A DNA stretch of 64,000 bases from Planctomycetaceae bacterium (lineage in GTDB: Bacteria > Planctomycetota > Planctomycetia > Pirellulales > UBA1268): assembly GCA_947449135.1 (NCBI GenBank), contig CANFQO010000007.1:1-64000 (forward strand). Reading direction: 5' to 3'. The notes beneath the pieces were generated by a model that was not told the origin of the DNA, did not search any database, and saw only the letters and a program-made list of their open reading frames with translations. The position numbers and the translations under genes are program-made. Each line of letters starts with the position of its first letter. Positions within the stretch are counted from its first letter, which is position 1. Shown here piece by piece: positions 8,214 through 16,424 of the stretch.

Positions 8214-9689
8214 TCAGGGTAATTTTCCGAGCCACATCCCATTGCCCGCCTCGTACCACATCAGCCCCGAAATCGCAGGGGCGGGGCTTCCCGGCATCTG
8301 CCTGACGAGCAATCGATCGATGGGCCGCAACTTGGCGACCCAATCCGCATACGCGGCACTGGAGGGGCCTTCGAAAAGAATGCGCCTGTAGATGGCCAGG
8401 TCGCTCTCTGGCATGAGCGTGGGCTCGAAGCCGACGAGATATCGCCAGTCGGCGTCGGGAAAGCGAAAGAAGGTGTCGTAGAAGACTGCCATGCTTGGGG
8501 AGTAAAGGATCCCGCCCTTGGCTGGCAGCCAGGGACCGATCTCGGGCTTGGACAGATCCAGATACGGCCTTCGTGAGCTCTCAGTCCATCGACCTTCCAG
8601 ATCCGAACCGGTGATGAGCACGCAGGAAAGACCGATCAGAAAGGCCACGCCCAACCGCTGGATCGGATGCGCTTTTCCGAATGTCAGAAAGCCGGGCTCC
8701 AGCGTCGTTGCCAGCCACAGGATGGCACACGGGAATCCCCAATCATCCCAAAACCGCGTGACCTTGAGCCCGAGAACCCACCCGACAACCGCGAGAATGA
8801 ACACCGGGTTTTTCAGGAGGCCGCTCGGATCGTGGTGACGAGACAGCCACAGGGCGATGGCCCCTAAAAACACCAGCATGGCAAGGCCGCCGCCACCAGA
8901 GGGCAGGAATTCCGTTGCCAGAATGTGGTAGGCGGCCGAGGTATCTCCGAATGCATGGCTGAGATGGAGCACCTGCCCTGCGAGGAAATTCCAAGGGTGC
9001 CCGGTCAGAATTCCGGCCAGGAGGCTCCCCAGCAGCCAGCATTGGGTCAGTTCGATCGCCTCCCTCCACCTGCCTGCAACCGCAAAAGCGAATGGGATGA
9101 GGCAGAGGAGATACCAACTCCCATGCAGCCATGCTGCGAGTGCGAACAAGACCAAGGTAACGCCCCGCTGGAAGTAGCTCGGTCGGGTTCCAGCCCGGCA
9201 ACTCCACCATGGCATCACGATCAGGAGGACCGACATCGTGACCAGCAAGGGTCGGCCATTCGTTATCCGTAACCCTTTGAGTGGATTGGCCATCCAGACC
9301 ATCAGCCATGCCGCCAGCCAGGCTTCGGGAGCCTTGAACCAGGGAAGAGGGGCGGCCAAGACCGCAATACAAAGACCCGCAACCGTGCACACGAGAAGCG
9401 ATTCCGCGTTCAACCCAAAGGCGAGATGGAAACACCTCAGGAGGCCATGCCAGGCTGCGTGCGGGTCTTCAAGAACGCCGGGCCGAAGGACCAGAATCTG
9501 TGACCAGGGTCGCCCGTCAACTGCCTTCGCGGCGTGACGCAGCGCATCGTCAGTGGGAAGAAAGCCCTGGGCGAGAATGAAGAGTGGGATGGCGATGATG
9601 GCCAGCGCAACCATCGTCCACACGAGAACTCTGGACCGGCTTTCCAGCCATTGGGAAAAGACACGCTCAACTGTGCTCAATGCTTCCAT
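8214..9689 (-). CDS. Polytopic membrane protein, possibly glycosyltransferase-like
   Basis: 491 residues from the ATG at 9689. About ten membrane-spanning segments are visible (for example VLVWTMVALAIIAIPLFILA and LLVTMSVLLIVMPWW). The first periplasmic loop carries FLPTDDALRHAAKAV, an acidic patch in the place where GT-C (PMT-like) glycosyltransferases hold a catalytic Asp. The last 130 residues form a soluble domain containing LPAKGGILYSPSMAVFYDTF. No family could be named from the sequence. It lies immediately upstream of the DUF1501 gene (11 bp) and 228 bp downstream of the NHL-repeat gene. Confidence 0.65.
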   Translation of the reverse strand: MEALSTVERVFSQWLESRSRVLVWTMVALAIIAIPLFILAQGFLPTDDALRHAAKAVDGRPWSQILVLRPGVLEDPHAAWHGLLRCFHLAFGLNAESLLVCTVAGLCIAVLAAPLPWFKAPEAWLAAWLMVWMANPLKGLRITNGRPLLVTMSVLLIVMPWWSCRAGTRPSYFQRGVTLVLFALAAWLHGSWYLLCLIPFAFAVAGRWREAIELTQCWLLGSLLAGILTGHPWNFLAGQVLHLSHAFGDTSAAYHILATEFLPSGGGGLAMLVFLGAIALWLSRHHDPSGLLKNPVFILAVVGWVLGLKVTRFWDDWGFPCAILWLATTLEPGFLTFGKAHPIQRLGVAFLIGLSCVLITGSDLEGRWTESSRRPYLDLSKPEIGPWLPAKGGILYSPSMAVFYDTFFRFPDADWRYLVGFEPTLMPESDLAIYRRILFEGPSSAAYADWVAKLRPIDRLLVRQMPGSPAPAISGLMWYEAGNGMWLGKLP

Positions 9690-9917
9690 ACTTTGCACTC
9701 TGGCGTCGACGAGACGGCATGCGGGCGGGGCCAATGACGCTGCCCCCGACTTTAATCCCCGTCATTGATCCATGTGGGACGTTGATCGGCGTCCGCCTGC
9801 CACGGATGCCAACGCGGACAGCCCGGATTGTAGCCAGAGGCCGCCCCCGACCGTCACGCAGCCCCCATCAAAAACAGAAAACGGCCAAATCTCCCGCCCA
9901 TGCAGGTGATCAAGACG

Positions 9918-10925
9918 TCATTGACTCGCAACGATTCTTCGATATCGCTGCACCCGTCGCCCTGTCAGCGTGAAACCGACATAGACGTCGTCACCATCTT
10001 TGCTCACCGCCAACCCATGCGGCCATTCGAAGTCGTCGGTCGTCCCTGCGGGCTTCGTGTGAAACGACTCGATGATCTTTCCGTCCAGCGAGAGTCGCCG
10101 CACGATGCCCTTGTCAGCCTCGAGGTTCGAGAGCACGAACAGCGACCCAGCGGCATATCGGATCGTGATTGGGCGGTCGACGTTCGTCCACGCGGCCAGA
10201 TACTCCCCCTGCTGGCTCAAGACCTGAATACGATTATTTTCCCGATCCGCGACATAGATTCGATCATGATCGTCAATCGCCACGCTGTGCGGAGTTTGGA
10301 ATTGCAATGCCTCAGTGCCCTTCGTGCCCCAAGCGGCCACGGGATGACCGTCGACATCGAACTTTACGACACGACTGTTGACGTAGCCATCTGACACCAC
10401 GAGCGCTCCGTCGCTCAGGAATGCAATGTCGGTCGGCATGTTCAGCCGCACCTTGGGGCCACCAATGACCAAGAGCCGCTTGCCACTGGAGTCGAACTTC
10501 ATGACTTGATGAAGTCCCGCATCCACCACCCACACCCGGTCGTTGGCATCAACAACGATCTGATGGGGCAGAATGAAAACGCCGCGGCCCCAAGACACCG
10601 TTGCCGTCCCGGCGTCGGAACTGAAGATTTCAACGGCGGCTTGTTTGATCTTCTGTCGCCTGAACCCTGTCTGCGGCATCCAATGGTTCTCGCCCCGGCC
10701 GAGCACGAAAGCGTTGCCGGAGTTGTCCAATGCAACGCCGCTGATTTGGCAGCGACCAGCGTTCCCTGTCGGGGCTGGCAGAGGCCAATTCAGATCGATG
10801 GCGTGACTTTCGGCAACAACCTGGGCACTCGTTGCCCCGCCTGTCAACAAAAGGCCTACGACGATGACGGCGGCGGGCACGAAAGACAGTCGAGTCGATA
10901 GCCGGGCGATCAGCATTGAAACCAT
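9918..10925 (-). CDS. Secreted NHL-repeat beta-propeller protein
   Basis: 335 residues from the ATG at 10925 (another ATG at 10916). After a signal peptide (LSFVPAAVIVVGLLLTGGATSAQ) the protein consists of NHL-type blades. Each blade has the pattern of a small-residue turn plus V-A/D-N-x-x-V; examples are VDANDRVWVVDAGLHQVMKF, LSDGALVVSDGYVNSRVVKF and IDDHDRIYVADRENNRIQVL. Five or six blades fit the length. NHL propellers usually bind proteins or ligands; a specific role cannot be given. It ends 228 bp before a membrane protein gene and lies directly downstream of tRNA-Glu. Confidence 0.85.
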   Translation of the reverse strand: MVSMLIARLSTRLSFVPAAVIVVGLLLTGGATSAQVVAESHAIDLNWPLPAPTGNAGRCQISGVALDNSGNAFVLGRGENHWMPQTGFRRQKIKQAAVEIFSSDAGTATVSWGRGVFILPHQIVVDANDRVWVVDAGLHQVMKFDSSGKRLLVIGGPKVRLNMPTDIAFLSDGALVVSDGYVNSRVVKFDVDGHPVAAWGTKGTEALQFQTPHSVAIDDHDRIYVADRENNRIQVLSQQGEYLAAWTNVDRPITIRYAAGSLFVLSNLEADKGIVRRLSLDGKIIESFHTKPAGTTDDFEWPHGLAVSKDGDDVYVGFTLTGRRVQRYRRIVASQ

Positions 10926-11075
10926 TGAACCACCGGCAGGCGACCGAGGAGCACTTCCAGAGAGCGACGTCGAATCCGACGCATGCAGATGAATGCTAAC
11001 GGCTCCAGGAGGAAAAAGAATCAGCCGTATCCCCCGCATTTGCGAGAGATACGGCTGTGCTGTCTGGCCTAAAAG

Positions 11076-11148
11076 TACCCCCACGGGGAGTCGAACCCCG
11101 GTTTTCGGACTGAGAACCCGACGTCCTGGGCCACTAGACGATGGGGGC
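11076..11148 (-). tRNA. tRNA-Glu (anticodon CTC)
   Basis: Read on the minus strand the gene starts GCCCCCATCGTCTAGTGG. A 7-bp acceptor stem (GCCCCCA with TGGGGGT, ending in a G-U pair), the D-arm with GTCTAG and CCCAGGAC, an anticodon loop TTCTCAG with anticodon CTC at positions 34-36, and the T-arm CCGGGG-TTCGACT-CCCCG are all present. The anticodon reads GAG. The 3' CCA is not encoded (CTT follows the discriminator A), so CCA must be added after transcription. It lies between the protein kinase gene and the NHL gene. Confidence 0.95.
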
Positions 11149-11258
11149 GTGTACTTAACTCTCTTCCAGCTGTCGTTCTAGCAGTGTCGGATGGGGTGTC
11201 AAGCAGACTTGAGCCACCGCTTTTTTGCCGGAATTCCCAGCATTTGCCGGGACGTATT

Positions 11259-12452
11259 TCACGTCCGCGGCCGAAACAGCTCCGACCTCTGCGGCCGCCG
11301 CCGACCGATCGCAAACCCAATCGCCAGAGCCACCGCCGCCGCTCCCGCCACCAGCCACGCCCGCCGCGACCGCTCCCGCAGATCAGCCTCCAATTCCAGC
11401 CGCTCACGATCCGCGGCTGCCTGCAGGTGCTGCGTCGCTTCTCGTAGCCTTGCCGTCTGAGTCTGAGTCTGCGCCCGGCCCGCCAGCGTCGCCGCCACAA
11501 TGCGGGAAACGCCAGGCGAGGTGCTCGCCGGCTGCCAGTCGGCAGCCTCCCCCTCCCATGCCAGCGGCAGTCGCCCATGCCGCGAGCCGGTGGACAGCGC
11601 CATCTCCACCGCCTCGACAGCCTGCAACAGCTCCGTCGGCGATGCACAGCGATCCTCCGGCTGCTTTGCGAGCAGCTGCTCCACGATCCGCCCCAGCCCC
11701 GCCGGCAGCTCAGGCCGAAACGCAGCCAAGGGCACGAACTGCTCGTTCCGATGCGCCAGTGCCACTGCGAGCGATGTGGGACCGGTAAATGGCGGCTGGC
11801 CGGTGAGCAGATGGTAGACCGTCGCCCCGAGCGAATAGAGATCACTCCGCACGTCGACCGGCTTGCCTACGGCCTGCTCCGGGCTCATGTAGAGCGGCGT
11901 GCCGAGCGCCATGCCCTCCTGCGTCAGCTCGAGATCGTCCTCGAGCACCCGTGCCAGACCGAAGTCGGCAACCTTCACCTCGCCGGCTGGCGTCACCAAC
12001 AGATTCTCCGGCTTGATGTCGCGATGGACGATCCCAGCCTGTGCGGATTTCGCAAGCGCCGAGCCGACCTGCGACAGCACGCTCAAGGCCTGCAGCGGAT
12101 CAAGCGGGCCACGGGCCAAGAGCCAGGCCTTCAGCGACGGACCAGCGACATACTCTGCGGCGATGAAGTAAATCCCTTCGACGCACGCCACCTCGTGGAT
12201 CTGCACGATGTTGCCATGCACGAGCGCCGCCGCGGCGCGAGCCTCCTGCGAGAATCGCTCGACGGCGGCCGGATGCCGCATCGTCTCGCGGCGGAGCACC
12301 TTCACCGCTACCTGCCGCCCCAAAGACTGCTGCTCGGCCAGATAGACGTCGGCCATCGCGCCGCTTCCCTGACGACGCAGGAGCCGATACCCCCCGAGGC
12401 TTCGCCCGGAGAGGTCGTCTGGATGGATCGCGGCTGGCTCAGACTCTGACAT
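11259..12452 (-). CDS. Membrane-anchored Ser/Thr protein kinase (Hanks type)
   Basis: 397 residues from the ATG at 12452. The kinase domain shows the glycine loop (RRQGSGAMADVYLAE), the ATP lysine in VAVKVLRRE, the catalytic loop IVHRDIKPENLLV, the DFGLAR magnesium motif and the activation-segment GTPLYMSPEQA, so it should be catalytically active. A helical linker follows, then a single membrane segment near the C-terminus (AWLVAGAAAVALAIGFAIG) and a basic tail, so the kinase domain is cytoplasmic with a short extracytoplasmic end. Such kinases are numerous in planctomycetes and their substrates are unknown. The longer reading frame to 12578 has no family similarity before MSESEP. Confidence 0.92.
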   Translation of the reverse strand: MSESEPAAIHPDDLSGRSLGGYRLLRRQGSGAMADVYLAEQQSLGRQVAVKVLRRETMRHPAAVERFSQEARAAAALVHGNIVQIHEVACVEGIYFIAAEYVAGPSLKAWLLARGPLDPLQALSVLSQVGSALAKSAQAGIVHRDIKPENLLVTPAGEVKVADFGLARVLEDDLELTQEGMALGTPLYMSPEQAVGKPVDVRSDLYSLGATVYHLLTGQPPFTGPTSLAVALAHRNEQFVPLAAFRPELPAGLGRIVEQLLAKQPEDRCASPTELLQAVEAVEMALSTGSRHGRLPLAWEGEAADWQPASTSPGVSRIVAATLAGRAQTQTQTARLREATQHLQAAADRERLELEADLRERSRRAWLVAGAAAVALAIGFAIGRRRPQRSELFRPRT

Positions 12453-12620
12453 GCCCCTGAGTATCGACGCCGCCCGGCCAACCGGCAAACCCCGTTCCCT
12501 TACAACAGGCCAAAGCCCCCCACCGATGCCCAAGCCTTTCGGCGGAGACGACCAGCCGGTCGAGCCTGTCACGAACACGACGGCGACGGTCGCCAGGAAC
12601 GCGAAGGAACACAGCCACCG

Positions 12621-13820
12621 TCAGTCGTCGTATCTCTCCCGGGCCGCAGCAGCACGGCGGCGGCCACCGAAGAGTATTCGCACTCCGAGGACTGCCAGCG
12701 CCAGGCCACCGGCGGCCGACAGCATGGCCCGACCATTGGTGGAGACATCGAAGATGGCGGCAAGTTCGGCGGTCGTGGGCAGGCTGATGGCGGGTGCCGC
12801 CGAGGCTGGTTGTTGGCGAGGCGGCGCGACTCCACCTCCAGGCTGATTCGCATCCGCAGGCATGGCTCGATACGGTCCATTGTGCGGCGGAGCTCGCAGC
12901 GCCGCAGTGCCGGCCTCCGACTGTGAATTTGGCCCGGCGGCCGACTGCTGTCCATCCCCATCGATGGTCGCAGCCGCCATCCTGAACCGCGCAGACTGAT
13001 CTGCCTCGCCCTGCTCGTGTGCCTGCCCCTGTTCGATCGCTCGGGCTGCGGCGAGGGCTGCGGCCGCCTCGGGGGTGAAACCGCTGGAGCCCACGCTTGC
13101 CAGAAACGTGCGGAGCCGCGTCGAGCAGCTACCGATCGTGCGACCACTGTTCTGCCCGAAGAGCACGCCGGCCAGCTCGCCGCGTTCGTTGAGGATCGGC
13201 CCGCCCGAGTCTCCCTGTCTGGCCCCTGCAGAGAGTTCCACAAACTCCTTCGGATAACCCGCAGCTGGGGAGAGATATTCGGTGCAGCGGCCGGTCTGGG
13301 CCCGGTAGGGGCCGCGGCCGTAGCCGGCGATCGTGAGCAGATCGCCCGGGGCTGGAGGAGTGGCTGCCAAGGGAACCGGGGTCGCCGGTGGCCTCCAGAT
13401 CACGACCGCCGCCAGATCCCAGGCCTCGTCCATGCGCACGACGGTGCCGGCGGTCTGGAAGCCGTCGGGGAACTGGACGAGCACCGCCGATCGGCTGTCG
13501 CGGACGACATGCCAGTTGGTGAGCACAATCGCCTGCTCACGGTTGGCATCGACGAGCACGCCCGACCCGAGCGATGCGCTGCCCTGCTCCGCCGCCACGA
13601 TCCGCACCACCGCTGGGTGCGGCGTCTGCCCGCTGAGCAGGTAGTCGGCAAAGGCGTCCGGCTGCCAACTTCCGTCAGCCTGTGCCGCAGCTGACTGGCA
13701 CGCAATCCCGACCGCCCAGACGATCAGCACACACCGGAACAGCTGTCTGGCTGCACCGAGCAAGGAGCCCGGAGCGGAAGCGACGGAACAACGGCTCGTT
13801 GAGCGATCCCGGATCTGCAT
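12621..13820 (-). CDS. Trypsin-like serine protease with C-terminal membrane anchor
   Basis: 399 residues from the ATG at 13820. Signal peptide or anchor: FRCVLIVWAVGIACQSAAAQ. The S1 family catalytic triad is visible in order: His in IVLTNWHVV, Asp in DEAWDLAAVVIW, and Ser in GARQGDSGGPILNE, as in HtrA-like and other chymotrypsin-fold proteases. A proline/alanine/glutamine-rich linker of about 120 residues leads to a membrane segment near the C-terminus (LSAAGGLALAVLGVRILFGG) and a basic end. No PDZ domain is present, unlike HtrA. The codons 10-19 overlap a copy of a dispersed repeat (see 13761-13876), which may have supplied part of the N-terminus. The in-frame stretch upstream to 14003 looks non-coding. 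Confidence 0.85.
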   Translation of the reverse strand: MQIRDRSTSRCSVASAPGSLLGAARQLFRCVLIVWAVGIACQSAAAQADGSWQPDAFADYLLSGQTPHPAVVRIVAAEQGSASLGSGVLVDANREQAIVLTNWHVVRDSRSAVLVQFPDGFQTAGTVVRMDEAWDLAAVVIWRPPATPVPLAATPPAPGDLLTIAGYGRGPYRAQTGRCTEYLSPAAGYPKEFVELSAGARQGDSGGPILNERGELAGVLFGQNSGRTIGSCSTRLRTFLASVGSSGFTPEAAAALAAARAIEQGQAHEQGEADQSARFRMAAATIDGDGQQSAAGPNSQSEAGTAALRAPPHNGPYRAMPADANQPGGGVAPPRQQPASAAPAISLPTTAELAAIFDVSTNGRAMLSAAGGLALAVLGVRILFGGRRRAAAARERYDD

Positions 13821-13876
13821 GGCAGACGTGATGATATGCCTCCATGGAGTCACCCGGCTTCCGCCGGGGGCTTTTT
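13761..13876 (-). repeat. Dispersed two-part repeat, copy 1
   Basis: Two short elements occur here and again at about 25583-25668. On the plus strand, element B reads GCCCGGAGCGGAAGCGA (about 13765-13790) and element A reads CCCGGCTTCCGCC followed by a G-run and TTTTT (13853-13876). Element A can form a hairpin (CCCGGC/GCCGGG, loop TTCC) followed by a T-run, that is, a rho-independent-terminator shape for plus-strand transcription, although no plus-strand gene ends here. A and B are similar to each other in inverse orientation. Confidence 0.6.
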
Positions 13877-13935
13877 GTCGTTGGCGCATGCCGTGCCCAA
13901 CGCCCTGCATGGATGACGCGTTTCGTAAACGGCTC

Positions 13936-14205
13936 TTATCGGGACGTGCCGCGTGCGGACTGGCGACGCGTTTCCCGGTTGACGATCCGCTTGAGGAGTT
14001 CACGCCGAAGACGCTCTCGCTCGCGAAGGGCTTCCGCCTCGGAAGGAACCGCGTTCGCCGGGGTGGAAAGAAGGCCGTTTTGATGGCTGATCATCGGCAA
14101 TACTCCAACGTGCTGGGCGGCGACCGGCCTTCGCCGCATCGCTTGATATCGCCGGAGGAGCGCGTCGCACTGCAGGAACAATTCTTGGTATGCCGCGGAC
14201 GGCAC
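13936..14205 (-). CDS. Small hypothetical helical protein
   Basis: An 89-residue reading frame in the gap between the threonine ammonia-lyase gene (30 bp upstream) and the protease gene. The predicted product is helical and charged, with a second half (SEAEALRERERLRRELLKRI) that looks like a real protein rather than a chance frame; the first half is Arg/Gln rich. No recognisable family. Longer competing frames on the other strand have less protein-like composition. The gene call is tentative. Confidence 0.4.
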   Translation of the reverse strand: MPSAAYQELFLQCDALLRRYQAMRRRPVAAQHVGVLPMISHQNGLLSTPANAVPSEAEALRERERLRRELLKRIVNRETRRQSARGTSR

Positions 14206-14234
14206 AACCGGCAGGATTTACCAGGCATGCCCGC

Positions 14235-15515
14235 TCAGTGCCGCTGGGGCACGATGCCGGGGGCGGTCGAGGGCACCACGGAAAAGCCGGCGGCGCGGAG
14301 GCTCTCGTAGAGGGCAACCACATGGTCGCGATCGGAGGTTTCGACGGTCACCTCCACGCTCGTCACGAACACATCAGGTCCGGAAAAGGCCCGGTCGTGC
14401 ACGATCTCCTGCACGCTTGCCCCCGCGGCCGCGATCGCCGCGGTGAGTTTGGAGATGCCGCCGGGCCGATCGGTCACCTGCGTCGTAAACCGCCAGAGCC
14501 GACCGTCGGCCGCCAGCCCATGCTTGATCACGCGATCGAGAATCGTGAGATCGATGTTGCCGCCACAGAGCAGGAGCACGACCCTGCGGCCGGCCAGTTC
14601 CTTGCCAACGTCGCCCATCACCGCAGCGAGTGCCGATGCCCCGGCCCCCTCCACAACGGTTTTTTCGAGTTCCAGGAGGCGGAGCACGGCCAGTGACAGA
14701 GCCTCCTCGCCCACAGTCACCACGCGATCGATCAGCGGCGCCGCAATCGCAAACGGGAGGGCACCCACCTTCCCCACGGCCAGGCCATCGGCGAGCGTCG
14801 GCCGCGTTGGCACCTGCGTTGGCCGGCCGGCGACGAGCGACGCGCTCAGGCTGCCAGCCGCGGCGGGCTCGACCGCGATGATCCTGATATCAGGCCGCAG
14901 GCTCTTGGCTACGGTCGCCACGCCAGCGAGCAGGCCCGCGCCCCCCGTGGGCACGACGATCACCTCGACATCGGGGACGTCTTCGAGGATTTCGAGGGCC
15001 ATCGTGCCCTGCCCCGCGATCACGCGGGCGTCATCAAAACCATGCACGAGGTTCAGCCCGTCGCGAGTGGCCATCTCCAGAGCCAGACGGCGGGCATCGT
15101 CGAACGATTCGCCCTCGAGCACGACGCGGGCTCCGAGCTTGCGGCAGGTGGCCACTTTCACCAACGGCGCAAACCGCGGCATCACGACGGTGACGGGAAT
15201 CCCCAGCAGCTTGCCGTGGTAGGCAAGACCGAGCGCATGGTTGCCGGCCGATGCGGCCACCACACCGCGGGCCCGCTGGGTGGCATCGAGCAGGAGCAGG
15301 GCGTTGCGGGCGCCGCGTTCTTTGAAGCTGCCGGTCCGTTGGAGCAGGTCGAGCTTGCACCAGATCCGGCAGCCGGTCAGGTCGGAGAGCGGGATGCTCT
15401 GCGGGCAGGGAGAGCGGTAGATTCCGGAGCGGATGCGGTCGTGGGCCTGCCGAATGTCGGCAAGCGTGACCGTGACGGGGGCCGGTGAAGCAGCTGACGT
15501 GGCAGGGGTGGTCAT
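14235..15515 (-). CDS. ilvA: Threonine ammonia-lyase
   Basis: PLP-dependent deamination of threonine to 2-oxobutanoate, the first step of isoleucine synthesis (or threonine catabolism). The 426-residue protein has the PLP lysine in TGSFKERGA, the substrate-binding SAGNHALG loop, the phosphate-binding VVPTGGAGLLAG and the C-terminal LLCGGNIDLT. The last 85 residues form one ACT-like regulatory domain (RFTTQVTDRPGGISKLTAAI), which is the architecture of the short ACT-containing IlvA/TdcB type, usually allosteric. It overlaps the following HAD gene by 4 bp (ATGA), so both are probably co-translated. Confidence 0.93.
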   Translation of the reverse strand: MTTPATSAASPAPVTVTLADIRQAHDRIRSGIYRSPCPQSIPLSDLTGCRIWCKLDLLQRTGSFKERGARNALLLLDATQRARGVVAASAGNHALGLAYHGKLLGIPVTVVMPRFAPLVKVATCRKLGARVVLEGESFDDARRLALEMATRDGLNLVHGFDDARVIAGQGTMALEILEDVPDVEVIVVPTGGAGLLAGVATVAKSLRPDIRIIAVEPAAAGSLSASLVAGRPTQVPTRPTLADGLAVGKVGALPFAIAAPLIDRVVTVGEEALSLAVLRLLELEKTVVEGAGASALAAVMGDVGKELAGRRVVLLLCGGNIDLTILDRVIKHGLAADGRLWRFTTQVTDRPGGISKLTAAIAAAGASVQEIVHDRAFSGPDVFVTSVEVTVETSDRDHVVALYESLRAAGFSVVPSTAPGIVPQRH

Positions 15516-16108
15516 GAGGTGAGCCGCTCAGGCGTGTGAAACGAGCGGACGTCGATCCATTCCATGCCGGCCCGGCGGGCCGCCTCGATGCCCAGGTCGC
15601 TGTCTTCCCAGACGACGCAGCGTTCCGGCCGGGCGCCGAGCCGACGGGCGGCCTCCAGAAACGGGTCGGGGTCGGGCTTGTGCCGAGAGGTGTCTTCGCT
15701 CGCCACGATCGTGTCGAAGGCGGCGGTGATGCCGACGTGGTCGAGGATCTGCCGACAGACCCGCTGGAAGCCGCCGGTGACGACGGCCATCGGAATCCGG
15801 CCGCGGGACCGGAGCACCACCTCCACGACCGGATCGATGGCTTTCACGTGGGCGAGCTGGGCGAGGAAGACCTGCTCCTTCGTGTGGGCGGCGTGTTCGA
15901 TATCGATCGTGATGCCCTTCTCGGCGGCGAGTGTCGCCACGATGTCCCGCGTCGGCCGGCCACCCAGCGCATAGAAACGGTCTTCATCAAAGTGGATGCC
16001 GTGGGCTTCGGTAACGGCCAGCCAGCCGCGGTAGTGGGCCGGCATCGTGTCGGCCAGCGTGCCGTCGCAGTCAAAGAGGAGGGCGTCGTGGTTTTGAAAC
16101 TGCCACAT
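15512..16108 (-). CDS. HAD-superfamily phosphatase, beta-phosphoglucomutase/phosphatase type
   Basis: 198 residues. HAD motif I is LLFDCDGTLADTMPAH with both catalytic Asp residues; motif II is VVTGGF; motif III Lys lies in DTSRHKPDPDPFL; and motif IV is VVWEDSDLGIEAARRAGM. The alpha-helical cap following motif I (residues 20-85) places it in the subfamily containing beta-phosphoglucomutase, phosphoglycolate phosphatase and sugar phosphatases; the exact substrate cannot be told. It is the first gene of a two-gene unit with threonine ammonia-lyase (ATGA overlap at its 3' end). The upstream 316 bp form the divergent promoter region with the plus-strand beta-helix gene. Confidence 0.88.
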   Translation of the reverse strand: MWQFQNHDALLFDCDGTLADTMPAHYRGWLAVTEAHGIHFDEDRFYALGGRPTRDIVATLAAEKGITIDIEHAAHTKEQVFLAQLAHVKAIDPVVEVVLRSRGRIPMAVVTGGFQRVCRQILDHVGITAAFDTIVASEDTSRHKPDPDPFLEAARRLGARPERCVVWEDSDLGIEAARRAGMEWIDVRSFHTPERLTS

Positions 16109-16424
16109 GGAAAAGCTGAGGGGCTGGGGTGGTTGGGTCGCAGGTGAACGGTCGCAAGCATCGCTTCACCGCTGTTTATAAGCCTCCGGCCATCGCCGGC
16201 CTATCCCACGCCCTCGTCTGGGCTTTGGCAGTCACTTCGAACACCGCCGCATGCGACCCGGAGGCCTGGGGGCGATGGGGGGTTTCTCGTGTCGTTAGCG
16301 ATCCCGGGCTTCCTACCGGAAATGCTCATGGATCGGGTGGCGGTGGGTCGATCACATCCAACGATCATGCCGGTTTTTCCGCGCAGGGACTCCCCTGCCC
16401 GGTGCTCTGGCGACCGCGACGGAT
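16109..16424. other. Divergent intergenic region without recognisable gene
   Basis: 316 bp between the HAD phosphatase gene (minus) and the beta-helix protein gene (plus), so it must hold both promoters. A short frame of about 99 codons runs through on the plus strand but overlaps the next gene start and has no protein-like features. No perfect -35/-10 pair or clear operator could be picked out. Confidence 0.5.

Noticed and set aside
13819-14310. 163-codon plus-strand frame over the protease/ammonia-lyase gap
   Set aside because: Overlaps a more protein-like minus-strand frame and contains the dispersed repeat; composition suggests a shadow.
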